Shown here: positions 35,541-48,051 of the stretch, piece after piece
How the letters are laid out: each line of letters begins with the position of its first letter
How positions within the stretch are numbered: position 1 is the stretch's first letter
From: Diphasiastrum complanatum
Taxonomy: Eukaryota; Streptophyta; Lycopodiopsida; Lycopodiales; Lycopodiaceae
Reading direction: 5' to 3'
Assembly: GCA_029204225.1 (NCBI GenBank)
Contig: CM055097.1
Coordinates: 51,524,557-51,588,556 of the forward strand
DNA: 64,000 bases
The notes under the pieces: model-generated
The model's database searches: none
Told to the model about the DNA's origin: nothing
The model's input: the letters and a program-made list of their open reading frames with translations, nothing else
Position numbers and translations under genes: made by a program

Positions 35541-37124
35541 TTCTATGAGGGAACAAGAGCTATTAGAGTTTGTTTAAGTCACGTGTTTCACATGAAGTTG
35601 CTATTGAAGAAGCGGAGGTTTGTTGTTTGAGTGAAGTCTCCACAACCCTGTATGCAAACCGAATCCTGTTCTAAGAATCTTGGAAGCCCTGCGTGAGGCT
35701 GCTGGCCACCGATTGTCAAAGTAACTTTCAAATCATTGTGCTTCACAGACCTGAATGGCGGATTCAAGGTGAATTTCCTGTCTGTGCCAGATGTAAATGC
35801 GATTAGCCTGGTCTATGCATTCTGGTGAACGACCCTACTGCGTGGATCAAATCCATGGTTGACCTACTACCTTGAAAATGTTGCTCCAGGCCATGAGGGT
35901 TTTCTGTTGAGAGGCAACTGTGAAGCCTCCTTTCTGATCTGTGGTCGTTGAATCTGTGAAGGAGGCAGCCGATTATGAAGTCATTGAAGGCGCTGTTGAA
36001 TGGGATCAGTGAGGCAGAGTTCTTTTGATCAAACTCATATTGTAAATGTGGGGTTTGAGCAAGATTCTGCTGAGGTAGAGTTCTGAAGCTTAGTTTTACA
36101 TTAAGTTGAAGGGCGGAATCTGTTACATCAAGGTCTCATTGAGAACGTTGAAGGGTCACTCAGTTGTGCAAACCCTGTAGCCCTCGTTCTGAAAGGAAGC
36201 CTCTTTCTTTGAGACAAAAGTGTTTGAGCGGATAAAAGAAACTTAGGTTTTATTAGATCTGTCTGAGAGAAACTCAACAAACCAGCTTGATGCTCTGGTG
36301 TGGCCCATCTGAGCAAATTTTCTACTGCTCTTACTGGAGATCAAAAGGTTTATCTGATCTCTGTTGAGTGCACTTCCAAACTAAAGGTTGTTCAGATGTC
36401 TCGTCTACTTTTAGAGAAGTGCATATAGATTCTCACTTTGTGCCATTTCAGACTTCTTTGTTCCATTTATCTTCATAAGCTTGTGATTCAAAGTGTTGCT
36501 TACATGCTCTCCTTTGAGGTCATTGCTTATTGGCTTAGTGTTAGAGTGACTGGCCAAGAAAGGCCATTGATGTAAGTGCTATCTTTATGGACCTGTAAAC
36601 AGGTTCACAGTACCTTCCAAAGCAAGCAATTAATGCATAAAAACACTCACATCCAATAGCTAGAACTTGCCACCAAAAGACAATGATGATAGAAGTGAAA
36701 AAACTCGATTTTTCTTGATATTTGGATGGAAATCCCATCATATATTTATACTTTTCAAGCTCGGATTTGAGCATATTAGGGCACCTCTGAACTTATCAAA
36801 CCCTAACCCTAACATCTACCTTAATAGGTCATTGGATCCACCCTAACTTGGGGTCAAGATCTCGAGATCCAAAAACAATGTAAAACATGCTATTTTTAGA
36901 TCCTAGAATTTCTCTAGCCTATCCAAACACATTTTTGCCTCATTTCAAAGATGTTATCACAATGTAATATGAGAAATGAATAAGGTTTGAAATTTTAATT
37001 GTTTCATCTCTGTCTCTCTTTGTCTCTCTCTCTACAAGGTTTAGGGTTTTGAAAAATATTTGTTGAAGAGGTTAGGAGGTTTGAAAAAATGCTAAGGAGT
37101 TTAAGTTGATTAGAATTTCCAACC
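35541..37124. other. no gene recognised
   Basis: Short open stretches only. A piece near 35,720-35,830 reads KVTFKSLCFTDLNGGFKVNFLSVPDVNAI in one frame, which has a protein-like look, but I do not recognise it. A purine-rich stretch (GTTGAAGGGCGGA) just before TGTTACATCAAGG at about 36,119 could be an old polypurine tract and LTR start. Two telomere-like CCCTAA units occur at about 36,800; they are too short to mean anything. Confidence 0.35.
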
Positions 37125-38256
37125 TTAGGAAGGTGTGTAGCCCTTACTTTTCGCCTGATTAAGGCAAGGTGTTAACTCTATATTCTGCAGGGTGGGAATA
37201 TGCGGTGACATTCCAGAATATGGTACAACCATACGGTTCAGAAATTCGAATTGAATGGAAAGCAGATTTTTGGTAAGGTTCAAAACATGTAGAACATTGG
37301 TCAGCAACTTAACTTCACCGTTCTGAAATTCACCCTGACTGTTCCTCTCTGAAATTCGACCCTAACTGTTCCTCTTTGAAATTCAACCCTGATTGTTCCT
37401 TCACCTTCGATGGAATGAGATGAGTTGTTTCCAAGTTGCACAATTCTAGATTGAGTGAATGGCTTGTAGTCTTGGAACCAATCTCGATGGTGAGTCATGT
37501 GTTGAGTTGCTCCAGAGTCCAAATACCAGTGTATAGAGCTTGAGGATCCGATCCTGAGTTTGAGGAAGATACATTTCTTCTGATTTCCTCTTGTAATAGC
37601 ATCAAGATGACTCTTGATAGAGTGAGATGCTGCTGGGTCCAAATAGCCACGACCCAAGTTTCATAGGCATCAGGCATACTCGATAAAAGAGTCATCACTG
37701 CATCGGAATCTTCTATGATCGAGTCGATTGCAATCATCTGCTCCATGAGATTTTTGAATGTATTGAGATGGCTGGAAATGGTGTTTGCATCAGACATTCT
37801 CAAAGTGAAGAATTTCTTCCTCAGATGGAGTTTGGATGTGACATCTCTGATGTCATAGAGAGTTGCTAGGATGTCCCAAGCATCCTTAGCAGTATGAGCA
37901 TATCGAATGTGACTAATCTGGGAGTCTTTGATGTTCAATGTGATTAAGACAAATGCCTTGCCATCTTGTTGTCTCCATTTGGTGATGCTAGTTGCATCAG
38001 CCTCTGGTTTGATTTCAGTACCATCAACTATGTCTCATAGTTCTTTGGCTAGTAAAACAACTCTCATCTTGAATGTCCAGAGATGGCAGTTCTCTCCATC
38101 GAGTTTGTCAATTAGAGATGAACTAGAAGATGGATCCATTCTGGTATAGTAAATGAGATCGTTGGTAGAAACAACGATATCGGAATATTGTTGGCTGTGC
38201 ACTTGCTGAAACAATGTCTTGGTAGAAACAAGACTGATAACCTGCAATAGAAATGT
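37125..38256 (-). pseudogene. Copia element 8 fragment: gag and protease (minus)
   Basis: Reading leftwards: gag start MDPSSSSSLIDKLDGENCHLW (about 38,138), gag core 37,938-37,580 (AKDAWDILATLYDIRD, KLHLRKKFFTLRMSD) and, after a frame change, protease HWYLDSGATQHMTHH (about 37,520). The post-protease motif NVLHVLNLTKNLLSI follows (37,300-37,255). Integrase, RT and 3' LTR are missing. The family differs from Copia elements 1, 3, 4 and 7. A stop at about 38,035 separates gag start from gag core. A 9-residue repeat lies after the protease (separate entry). Confidence 0.8.
37318..37400 (-). repeat. three tandem ~27-bp units inside Copia 8 protease region
   Basis: The unit CTGAAATTCgACCCTaACTG plus TTCCTCT occurs three times with small changes. 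It encodes VEFQRGTVR repeated on the minus strand, all in frame. Confidence 0.75.
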
Positions 38257-38270
38257 AGATTCTAATACCA
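38257..38270 (-). promoter_or_regulatory. primer-binding site of Copia element 8
   Basis: The minus strand reads TGGTATTAGAATCT, a Met-tRNA type site with changes, and abuts TGTAAAAAATTG (38,271 on), which would be the LTR end. Confidence 0.6.
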
Positions 38271-38343
38271 TGTAAAAAATTGATATGTTATTAGAAACTG
38301 ATCGGGTGATATCAGATTAGTAGAGATCTTATAGAAACAGACG

Positions 38344-38354
38344 CTCTGATACCA
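38344..38354 (-). promoter_or_regulatory. second primer-binding-site match, 84 bp from the first
   Basis: The minus strand reads TGGTATCAGAGCGT, a perfect core of the initiator Met-tRNA site. It does not belong to the first site and marks a second LTR-element leader. Confidence 0.55.
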
Positions 38355-38724
38355 TATAGTAAATCAATGGAAAGGTGGTGAGCAGCGGAAGTGGTGAACA
38401 GATGGTTAAGATTGGAAGTGCATCAGCTACCAACAAGACATTCAAGATGAATGAATAAGACAATGCTCAATAGAACAACAATAGTGTGGACAAAAATTGC
38501 ACTCTGATTAATATAAAAAATGAGTACAAATGTAGCTTAAAGCTCGCACGAGACAGATGGCGCAAAATTGTAGAGCTTCAGCTTAGCTCGTTGATGCTGC
38601 AAAAAAATTGAAAGATTGATTGAACCGTTAATTACAAAATGATGCATGCAGGGTGATAACCTGATCAGGGCACTAACTGCATTGTAGATTTTCATTGATT
38701 ATTGGATGTCAGTTGATCAGTACA

Positions 38725-38767
38725 TTGAAAGCTGACATTAATCTACTTAATTAATGTCAACTTTCAA
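38725..38767. repeat. hairpin: 18-bp arms, 7-base loop
   Basis: The left arm TTGAAAGCTGACATTAAT and right arm ATTAATGTCAACTTTCAA pair at 17 of 18 positions around CTACTTA. It could be the foldback end of a small element or part of an old LTR. Confidence 0.8.
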
Positions 38768-39732
38768 TGAAAGATAATCTCAAAAAAGATAGGGATGATG
38801 GGTGAAAGAGGTGAGGAGATACTACATGGCGGAGATGTGTGGAGTGGGTTAGTGGTGACGGTGGTTGATGGAATTCCGGTTAGTAATTGTAATGTAAAAT
38901 CATCTACGTTGACCGTAGAGTCAAGTAGGGTGGATATTTGTACAGGTGAGGGCTTTTGTGGAAGTGTGGAATCGAAGCATGTGTTGAGAGTGAGTGATGG
39001 TGTGTTGGGGGTATTCCCAACACATTGTAAATAAATAAAATTGACCAATAAAATGTGTTGCAAGGGCATGGCATCCTGCGCATATAAGCCCATGGCTCAA
39101 TGAGCACGCAAATAAAGTTGTAAATAAAATAATAGACTTGGGCCCCTTTGTAATTAAAATAAAACTTGAGGCCCAAAGTCAATTTTAAACTTAGAGTTTA
39201 CCTTTTTAGAGTTGGGTCCAATTTTGGACTCACATGAATCTTGTGATTTCCAATGTACTTTCTGTGGACCCTTGGATCAAGTTGGGTCCAAGATGAATGA
39301 ATAGGATCAATGAAAATATTAGCCAATAGGATTTTGGGGCAAGGGCCTTCCCCATTTATAAAAAGACACCACTTGTACACTATTTCGATGCTTAATGACC
39401 ACTTTTTGGAGAGAAGCATCCTCATTTGCTATTCACTACTTGCTAATGCTTTTGATTGTGTTTTCCATTGCTTTCTATTTTCATGTTATTTGGTTGTCTT
39501 AGTTAATGTTTCTCCATTAGCAAGCATAAGGAGCATTTGAGCTAATCTCCACTCTCACTCCCTATCTCTCTCTTTCTCTCTTCTCTTCTCAATCTCTTCT
39601 AATCTTCCCTTTCCTTTCACCTAGAATCTTGATGAAGGTAGTTTAGGAGAGTAGAGTTAGTGGAAGTAGTATTAGTGGTGGTAGAGTTAGACGAAAATTA
39701 GGGAACTAACTAAAAGTAGCATCTATGCATAG
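38768..39732. other. no gene recognised
   Basis: Open stretches on both strands in 38,764-39,182 mirror each other and show no domain. A (CT)-rich stretch (TCTCTCTCTTTCTCTCTTC) lies at about 39,565-39,600. Nothing else to report. Confidence 0.4.
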
Positions 39733-40882
39733 TTAGGTGCCTATCCAGTGAACTAACCCTTGTTGACAGGCAAGAGGGCTACTACTACAGCAGATATTCA
39801 GCCCTACATGGTGTGGAGTGGTAGTAAATGGTGGAGGTGGTGGTGGAAGTGTGAGAACAAGTGAGGGAGTAGGGGTTGTGGAGGGTGCCTGTGTGGACGG
39901 AACCATGCCTATAGGATTAGAACCAGTGCCTGCCACAACTGAGCTGCCTGCTGCTGTCACAACTGCTTGTCTGCATTGTTGGGCCTGGTGGAGTAAGGCC
40001 TCTTGCTGTGGTAGGACCTCCTTTGGGACCTGAGAGGGTTTAAGACTCCCTTCGGATTCAGCATACTCAGCTGGATAAAATGTCGTGAGGGGCATCGGCT
40101 TCTGTGTTGGTTGCATGATGTGCTCTCCATTCACGTAGCTCATCGATATCTGATCCCTCGTCTTCTTCTCGAATGGCATCAAACATGGCTTGTTTCAATG
40201 ATGTGTATTCATCATTGGAGCGAAGTTCACATCGTATCCATCGTGGGAGTTCAATGAGAAACTAAATTATGAGCATAGATTCAGTTGGTTGTTCTTGTAC
40301 CTGACTTTTTAATCTTTTTAATCTTTCTATGTAGTCACGTACTTTCTCATCTTTTGTCATTTTGATATTACTCAGCTTAAAAGGACTTTCGATCAAGCGA
40401 AATGGCTTGAATCATTTGATAAATGCTTCCTTCAAGAGTGACCAGTCTCATTTATCTTCACGATCAAGGTTAAAAAACCATTCTCGTGCTCGATCGATCA
40501 TGGTCATCGAGAAGGGCTGAACCATGGCTTCTGGTGATGTCTCGCCATAGAAATCACATGCGTCCTCAAAGACTCGAAGAAATCTTTGAGAATCAGTGTT
40601 GCCGTCGTACTTAGCTAAATCTAATTGCAGTACGTTTTACATTATTTGCAAAATCACTGTTTAAGTGAGCTCGTGCATGTGAAGATTCTGCAGCATGAAA
40701 ATGTGGTCGATCGTATGGAGCTTCAAAATGCATGGGTTCCCATCTATCAAATGGGTGGCTGATGGCTCTTGGACTTGGGATTTCATCCTAGAATATCTAC
40801 TGAATCGAGCCTGTTCGGTAGATAGAGAGACCATCTCTGGTGGATAGTCCTCTGTGGAATTCGGATCATAAGGACGATCCAT
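39733..40882 (-). pseudogene. Gypsy gag remnant (minus), copy with Trp-to-stop changes
   Basis: Reading leftwards from 40,882 (MDRPYDPNSTEDYPPEMV), then at about 40,625-40,370 LAKYDGNTDSQRFLRVFED, FYGETSPEAM and AREWFFNLDRED. This is the retrotransposon gag fold and aligns with 42,719-42,060. TGA stops occur where the fold expects Trp (DK*DWSLLKEAF and FIK*FKPF). A Pro-rich tail (39,733-40,182) completes gag. No protease or RT follows. Confidence 0.75.
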
Positions 40883-41114
40883 AACAACTCTAGAGGACCG
40901 TAGGATTGGATAAGTAGGCCTCTTGGACTCTGTGGTAACTGGACTGGTGTTTGTTTGTTTTTTTAAATATTAGCCAGATGGCACAGTTGTTTTGTTTTTT
41001 TGGTGTTAGGGTGTTGCAATAAAGTTGGAAAGAACTGTGGTATTTGGCAAACACTGAGACCTAGTCAAATAAGAAAGTTGACGTTGTCTTGAAGTTGACT
41101 TGGTTCTCGAAGCT

Positions 41115-41710
41115 CTCGATTGCAGTTGAGAGGAAATCTTCGGTTGAGAATTGATAGAAAGGTCTGGTCAAGAGATGAGGGAATGGCTTCGGTTGAGATT
41201 TAATAGAATACGTCGGTCAAGATCTAATAGAGTACTTCGGTCGAGATTTAATAGAACGATTCAGTCGAGATCTAACAGAGTGCATCAGTCGAGATCAGGA
41301 CGGAAGGCTCCGTCAAGACCTGATAAGAGGCTTTGGCTGAGATCTGAGAGAAAGTCTCCGGTCAAGATCTAATAGAAAGCTTCAGTCAAGATTTAAAAGA
41401 AGCCTCCGGTCGAGATCTGACAGGTTGCATTGGTTGAGACTTGACAGAAATGCCTTCAGTCGAGTTGTGACAAGACGTCTCCGGTTGAGTTTTGATAGGA
41501 TGTCTTCGGTCGAGTTTTGACGGGAATGCCTTCGGTTGAGGTTTGACAGGAATGCCTTCGGTCAAAGAATGCCTTCGGTCGAGATCAGGGTGGAAGGCTT
41601 CGGTCGAGATGTAACTTAACGGCACCGATTGAGATACGATAGAAGGTCTCTGGTCGAGATGTCAACTGAAAGGCCCTAGTGAGACCTGATCAATGAGCAT
41701 CGGTTAAGGT
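41115..41710. repeat. degenerate ~30-bp minisatellite
   Basis: About 18-19 head-to-tail units of roughly 29-32 bp, built on CTTCGGTCGAGATCTGATAG with variation in every copy. Because the period is near a multiple of three, both strands stay partly open, giving repeated 10-residue units such as RSRFNRTIQS (plus strand, 41,151-41,372). These ORFs are by-products, not genes. Confidence 0.8.
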
Positions 41711-42001
41711 TTAGGAGATATTACTAGCTTCTACATGGTCGTTCCTTCTCTGGGATACACCATGTAGACTCACATAATTAATAACTGTCATCCTAACTAG
41801 TAATCCTCGGCTATCATGCTCGGCTCTCAGCTTCTTCTGCTCTCCTCCTTCTAAGACCTCCTCGGTCATGGGTGAGAGATACCCTGTGTCTTCAGCTTGG
41901 CTCGGCATCTGGGGATTCTCTGGAATCCACTAACAGATGCTGTGAGCAGATTGAACACCAGACATTTTCTCTTGCTGGAAAGGATTTCTTAGCAATATGT
42001 T

Positions 42002-42719
42002 TCATGGCGGTTTGGAAATCAATAGTGAGCTTATCCATATGAGATTGTTGAGCTTTTTGCTAGGTTTCCATTTGATGTAGAAGTTCAGAAGATTGGAAAA
42101 TATTATCAGACTTTGGGTGATGAGGACGGTCCGGATTCTTAGATTTCTTTTCATGATGGTCAAAGTCATTGTTGGAACCTTCGTCTTCCTCATGGATAGC
42201 ATCAGTCATCACATTTTTAAGTTGATCATAAAGGTCAACTGGTTTGAGTTCACAGTAGATGTTCTTTGGCAATCCGACCAAGAACAATTTTATGGCCAGA
42301 CGTTCAGTGATATTTTCATCAACACATTCTACTTTGAGACGTTTAAAACACTCAATGTAGTTTTGGACAGACTTTTCGCGATGCATCTTGATATGGATAA
42401 TTTGGATGAATGGGCTCTGAGTCAGTTTAGATGGGTTGAAATGCTTGACGAGAGCGTCCTTGAGGGTGGTCCAAGAAGCAAGATCAGGAGCTTTGAGATT
42501 CAGATACCAGTCGTTGGCTGTTCCATAGAGTACCATGGAAAATAGGTGAAGCTTTTCAGTTTCAGAGGTATCTCCATAAAAACGGCATGCATTATCAAAG
42601 TCTTGGAGAAATCGGACGGAGTCAGATTTTCCATCGTACTTTGGTGCATCAATATGTTGAATTCTGCGTTCTAGTCGTGGAGGAGCCATATTAGAAGATT
42701 CAACACAGTCTCGAGACAT
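42002..42719 (-). pseudogene. Gypsy gag ORF (minus), better preserved
   Basis: An open frame of 219 codons (42,719-42,060) with start MSRDCVESSNMAPP. It shows the retrotransposon gag core: APKYDGKSDSVRFLQDF, RFYGDTSETEKL, GTANDWYLNLK, LKDALVKHFNP and RLKVECVDENITERLAI. Past 42,060 it ends before a zinc knuckle or protease. Its Asp/Glu-rich linker (EEDEGSNNDFDHHEKK) matches that of the second gag at 40.1 kb. Upstream 42,720-43,300 would be the leader; no primer site is clear. Only gag is left, so it is classed as a remnant even though the frame is open. Confidence 0.75.
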
Positions 42720-43398
42720 GATGCAGAGTGTAGAGAAGAGTACATATGATCAGGTCAATACTGTACTTGGTAAAAAGACAGTTTGCTTGTAGAATGAAGA
42801 GTGTAGGACAAAAAACTAGTCTTTCTGGCCATAATAAAATTCGCGAACAAGTTGAGAAATCGTGGAGAGATAAATCAAAATATAATACTCGCGAATTCTG
42901 ACAAGGAGTGAGGGAGTTCGTGCTCACTGAGAACGATTTCGTAGGCTGGATGGCGATTTCTAATACAGACGTTTTACTGGTAGATAGGAAATAAGGAAAA
43001 AAATGTGACTTTTTGACAGAAAACAGGCAAAATCTTTGAGATAGAATATGCGGAGCTACTGGAGGACTGATCTTGATTAGATCTCGCCTCAGTGAAGCCG
43101 GCGAATTCCAGGACAAAGATTTGGGTGAGAAACAAGAGATTTTGACAGTATATTAGGCCATTTTCTCAGAATTTGACCATGGTCGGGAGGTGATAAAATG
43201 AAAGATCAGGGTCTGTTAGGGATGCAAACAGACTGGCGAATTCTGATATACCTGTTTGGTTTGGAAAAAGGTCACTTGCGTCACTTCTTTTCATAATATT
43301 TCTTTGGGACTGTTAAAAAAATAAAAATGTCATAAATAAATAAAAAAATTGACGACTAAAAATTGTGGCATGGGCGCGGACTATTGTTAGAAGAGGAC

Positions 43399-44800
<1,402 letters not shown>

Positions 44801-45239
44801 GTGAGAATGAAGTGCGTCTACTTTTATAATCTACGGAACAAACAATCACACCTCTAGGAATTCCTGGTGCGTTGCTCCATTTACCAATTCTAATTATAAG
44901 TCACAAATATTTGTACAATTGACAGTTCACTGTGACGATTCGAATTCAGTCGTTTCGTATTTCAAGCGTCGTTTCATTCCAGGAGATTATGTCTTTAAGT
45001 AAAAGACAGGTCTTTAAACAATTATATCCAAAAAAAATGATATAGGCCTCTTCAAAATATATAGTTGTCTAGCGCATATCCTCATTTCTAAATATAAATT
45101 GCCATTTTTGAGTAAATATACAAATATGTGGTATCGCAATAATAATAAATTCCTTAATACTAATTCAAATGAAAAGAAATCATTACCTTCGAAAAGCTCA
45201 CATGAAGTTCTATCCATAAGCAATTAGAATATTCAACCA

Positions 45240-45540
45240 ACAATACAACAAAAAATAAATATAGACAGACTACAAAAATTGTAGCCAACTAAATTTGGAG
45301 TAGCTTTCACTAAACTAGTCATAACCTAGTCAATATAACTCCAAATTAGAAAAACTTAACACCTAAAAAAAAATGAAAAAAAGAAACCTACAAAGCTGAA
45401 AAATCTTTAAAACTAATGAAAATCATGAAGAACCTTGATCTTATGCTCTGATGTCACAAATTTCAAGTGCCCAAACCAAGCAAATAGCAATAATAATAAA
45501 ACTAAAGCTAGAATCAAGAATAGGACAAAGCATTAATGTT
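45240..45540 (-). repeat. dispersed repeat remnant, partner of 58,900-59,110
   Basis: Shares a run of similarity with 58,900-59,110 (for example AAATTTCAAGTGCCCAAACC versus AGAAATTTCAAGTTCCAAATC, then AATAGCAATAA.AATAAAA). A GCTCTGATGTCAC word resembles the reverse complement of a worn Met-tRNA primer site, so both may be leaders of related minus-strand LTR elements. Confidence 0.4.
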
Positions 45541-45651
45541 GATATAGCCAATCTTATGTAGCGCGATGGTAGGAGTTCTATTCTGAGTATACTACAATGT
45601 TGTAAGATTTAGACCAAAATTCCTTTGGTAGCTTAATCTCTATGAGAATGT

Positions 45652-46345
45652 GTTGGAGGGTTTGCGGATATCGAGGCAATCCTAACCCTAGTTAGTAGGT
45701 GAGAGGGATTTGGCACCGTACGTGTGTAAGTCCAACCCAATGATCACATAGTTATTTGATTAGTTAGAAGTTAATAAAATGACTTTACGTCTTTTTGCGG
45801 GACTTTTAATGTTGCAAGGCCTAATAGTCAAGTTAGTGAATAAACAGAGTTCCCCCCAATTTTCAAAGTTCAAATAATAAGGGAGGTAGAGATTGGCCAA
45901 AAGGATTTGAGGCCAAAGTCCTAAATCCACTATATATTGTGGTGGATTCAAGTTATTTTGTACATTTACTTTTCATTTCAATAAAGCAGGTGGATCCTCT
46001 TTCAAATGGATATGGAATGTCCTTGCTCTTCTAAGTTTTTCCTTCTCCATCTCTCATGTTTTCTTTAGATTTGCTAATTGTTGGATTTGATGCTTGTTGG
46101 AGTTTATCTTTATTATACTTTTTGTGAGAGAGGAAGAGAGAGAGAGAGAGAGAAGAGTAAGATCTATCATTGCTTGGGTAGTGTTAATTGCTAGTGTTAA
46201 TGGATCATAGTATTAATGGTTAATGTTAGATGGGGATCATGAGCATATGCTTGATTATGAACTATGATATCACTCTCATGGAAACGAATCTCTGCGTGAC
46301 AACAAGTTAATCCTCTTCTTCCTTTCATGCTTGATTGAGCTTGGA
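45652..46345 (+). repeat. LTR-like sequence, plus orientation
   Basis: Begins TGTTGGAGGGTTTGCGG and aligns, with much divergence, to the reverse complement of 47,310-48,039 over roughly 650-700 bp. Shared blocks include GATTTGGCACC, GTGTGTAAGTCCAACCCAA, TTTCAATAAAG and GCGTGACAAC. It contains a GA-rich run near 46,140. The right end is approximate. Confidence 0.65.
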
Positions 46346-46399
46346 TCTAGGTTTGAAGGTGAATAAGATATACCTGATACAATTTCGTCACAATTGTCA

Positions 46400-47265
46400 A
46401 GGAGCTACGCCAATTTTCATTTTTTAGCATGTTTCCGATCCATGCTTGGATGTTATCTTGCATTTAGGCATCTTGTCAACAAAGGCAATCTCAGGAACTT
46501 CCCTAACAAGTGTGAGGTCACCAGGCGGTTGAATTTGAAGCGGTTTTTTCATTTTCTCTTTCATAGTATGACCACGTGGTTAAGGCTTTGGTGGTGGAGA
46601 GGTGTGTGGATGAGGGATGGTTGGTACATCATGGAGGATCTCGTCATCAATTTGAAAGATGGTCTCCTCCTCACAGAGATCCCATGGATAGTGTGGGCGT
46701 TTGGGACGGTAGAATTTTGCCTCAGGCTTTTCAATTGCAACCTTGGCAACTGGTTCCACCTTGGAAGCATGTTGCAAATAGGCCCTAAGTGGAAGTGCCT
46801 CCATGTAATTGAGGATCTGAATATCAGAAATGTCCAAATCTTCTGGGCAATTCTGAATTCATAAGACATTCTCGTCATCGACTTGATTCATTAGTAGGTA
46901 GCCATGCAACATTTAGTAACTCATCATGGTGTGGAAGGATATCAATAAAATTGATATTGATGATAGGTGTATCAAGATCAGGTAATTGGTCGTGATCGAT
47001 CGGGAGTGGAGAGGTACAATTATCTTGATGTTGAACATAGTAATCGACATTCACACAATCAATGGTAGCTAGACTGTGACTCCAGTTTATGATATCAGTA
47101 GATTTAACATAATGACCTTTTTCGTGGCTGGACTGGTATGGTTCAAATACTGAATTGGTGGTCGAGGACCCTTCGTCATGGATGCAATGGTGACAGAACT
47201 GTCACGATTTCCAAAAGTGACTCGGCCTTTGCTCTAGTCATGAACGACTCGTGCATTGGTAGTTA
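46400..47265 (-). pseudogene. Gypsy protease-to-RT linker fragment (minus)
   Basis: Near 47,250-47,170 the minus strand reads VVHD*SKGRVTFGNRDSSV, which aligns with the post-protease linker VIHNWGTEKITFENRERAV of the Gypsy remnant at 27.6 kb; the stop replaces a Trp. Further left, in changing frames, come ALPLRAYLQHASKVEP and RPKRPHYPWDLCEEE (46,837-46,580). No catalytic domain remains. It is enclosed by the two inverted LTR-like sequences. Confidence 0.5.
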
Positions 47266-47309
47266 TTCATAAGTGTAGTGGGTTTCTTTCCTTGCCTAAC
47301 CTGAATCCA

Positions 47310-48039
47310 AGATCTAGTCAATCTAGCATCAAAGAGACGGAGTTAGTTGTCACGCGTAGGTTCGTTCCCATGAGAGCGATAGTTTAGTTCAGATTTCAAC
47401 ATGAATGGAGGATTCACATCTATCTCTACATCCATTAACCCTACTCTTTAACACTACACATTCCTTAACACTTACAATCCCTTAACACTACACATCCACA
47501 ACAGAGATAGCTTACTCTTTCTCTCTCTCCCTTTCTCTCTCATGAAAAGTATAATAACATACAATCCCAATAACACTCAGATCCAACAATTAGCAAAATC
47601 CAAATAAGCATGAGAGATGGAGGAAAAGTGATAGAGAGCAAAGACATTCATCAATCCATTTATGAAGAGAACCACCCTACTTTATTGAAATGAGGAAATG
47701 AACATGAGGAGCAACTCGAGTTGGTCCCTTCTTATAGTAGAGAGGAGGACCCTGGCCTCTGAATCCTATTGGTCCAGTCTTGCCTCTCTTTTTATTCAAA
47801 TCTAAAAAAGTGTGGGAACCATCAAAATTGGAGGAAAAGCCAACTTTATTCACTAACTTGACATTCAGGCCCTGCGACATTAAAAGTCACAAAAAAAGAC
47901 CTAAAGTCCTTTTATTGACTTTCTAATTTATCAAATAACTATGTGATCATTGGGTTGGACTTACACACGCAGGGTGCCAAATCTCTCTCACTTATTAACT
48001 AGGGTTAGGGTTGCCTTGGGATCCGCAAACCCTCCAACA
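47310..48039 (-). repeat. LTR-like sequence, minus orientation (3' LTR of the element at right)
   Basis: On the minus strand it starts TGTTGGAGGGTTTGCGG at 48,039, directly preceded by a purine tract GGTGGGGGATAC. That is the layout of internal region, polypurine tract and 3' LTR, and it identifies the sequence to the right (48,040 up to at least 57,438) as the interior of a minus-strand LTR element. The inner boundary near 47,310 is approximate. Confidence 0.65.
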
Positions 48040-48042
48040 GTA

Positions 48043-48051
48043 TCCCCCACC
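48043..48051 (-). promoter_or_regulatory. polypurine tract
   Basis: GGTGGGGGA on the minus strand just before the LTR start at 48,039. Confidence 0.6.

Noticed and set aside
36798-36815. Telomere-like CCCTAA repeats near the middle of the window
   Set aside because: Only two units; similar singles occur at 45,690 and 48,001. Too short to link the Penelope-like RT to telomeres.
39733-40182. Pro-rich 149-codon ORF as an independent gene
   Set aside because: It continues the Gypsy gag at 40.2-40.9 kb on the same strand as its linker.
46394-46864. 156-codon plus-strand ORF
   Set aside because: Antisense to the Gypsy linker fragment, whose minus-strand translation aligns with another Gypsy copy in the window.
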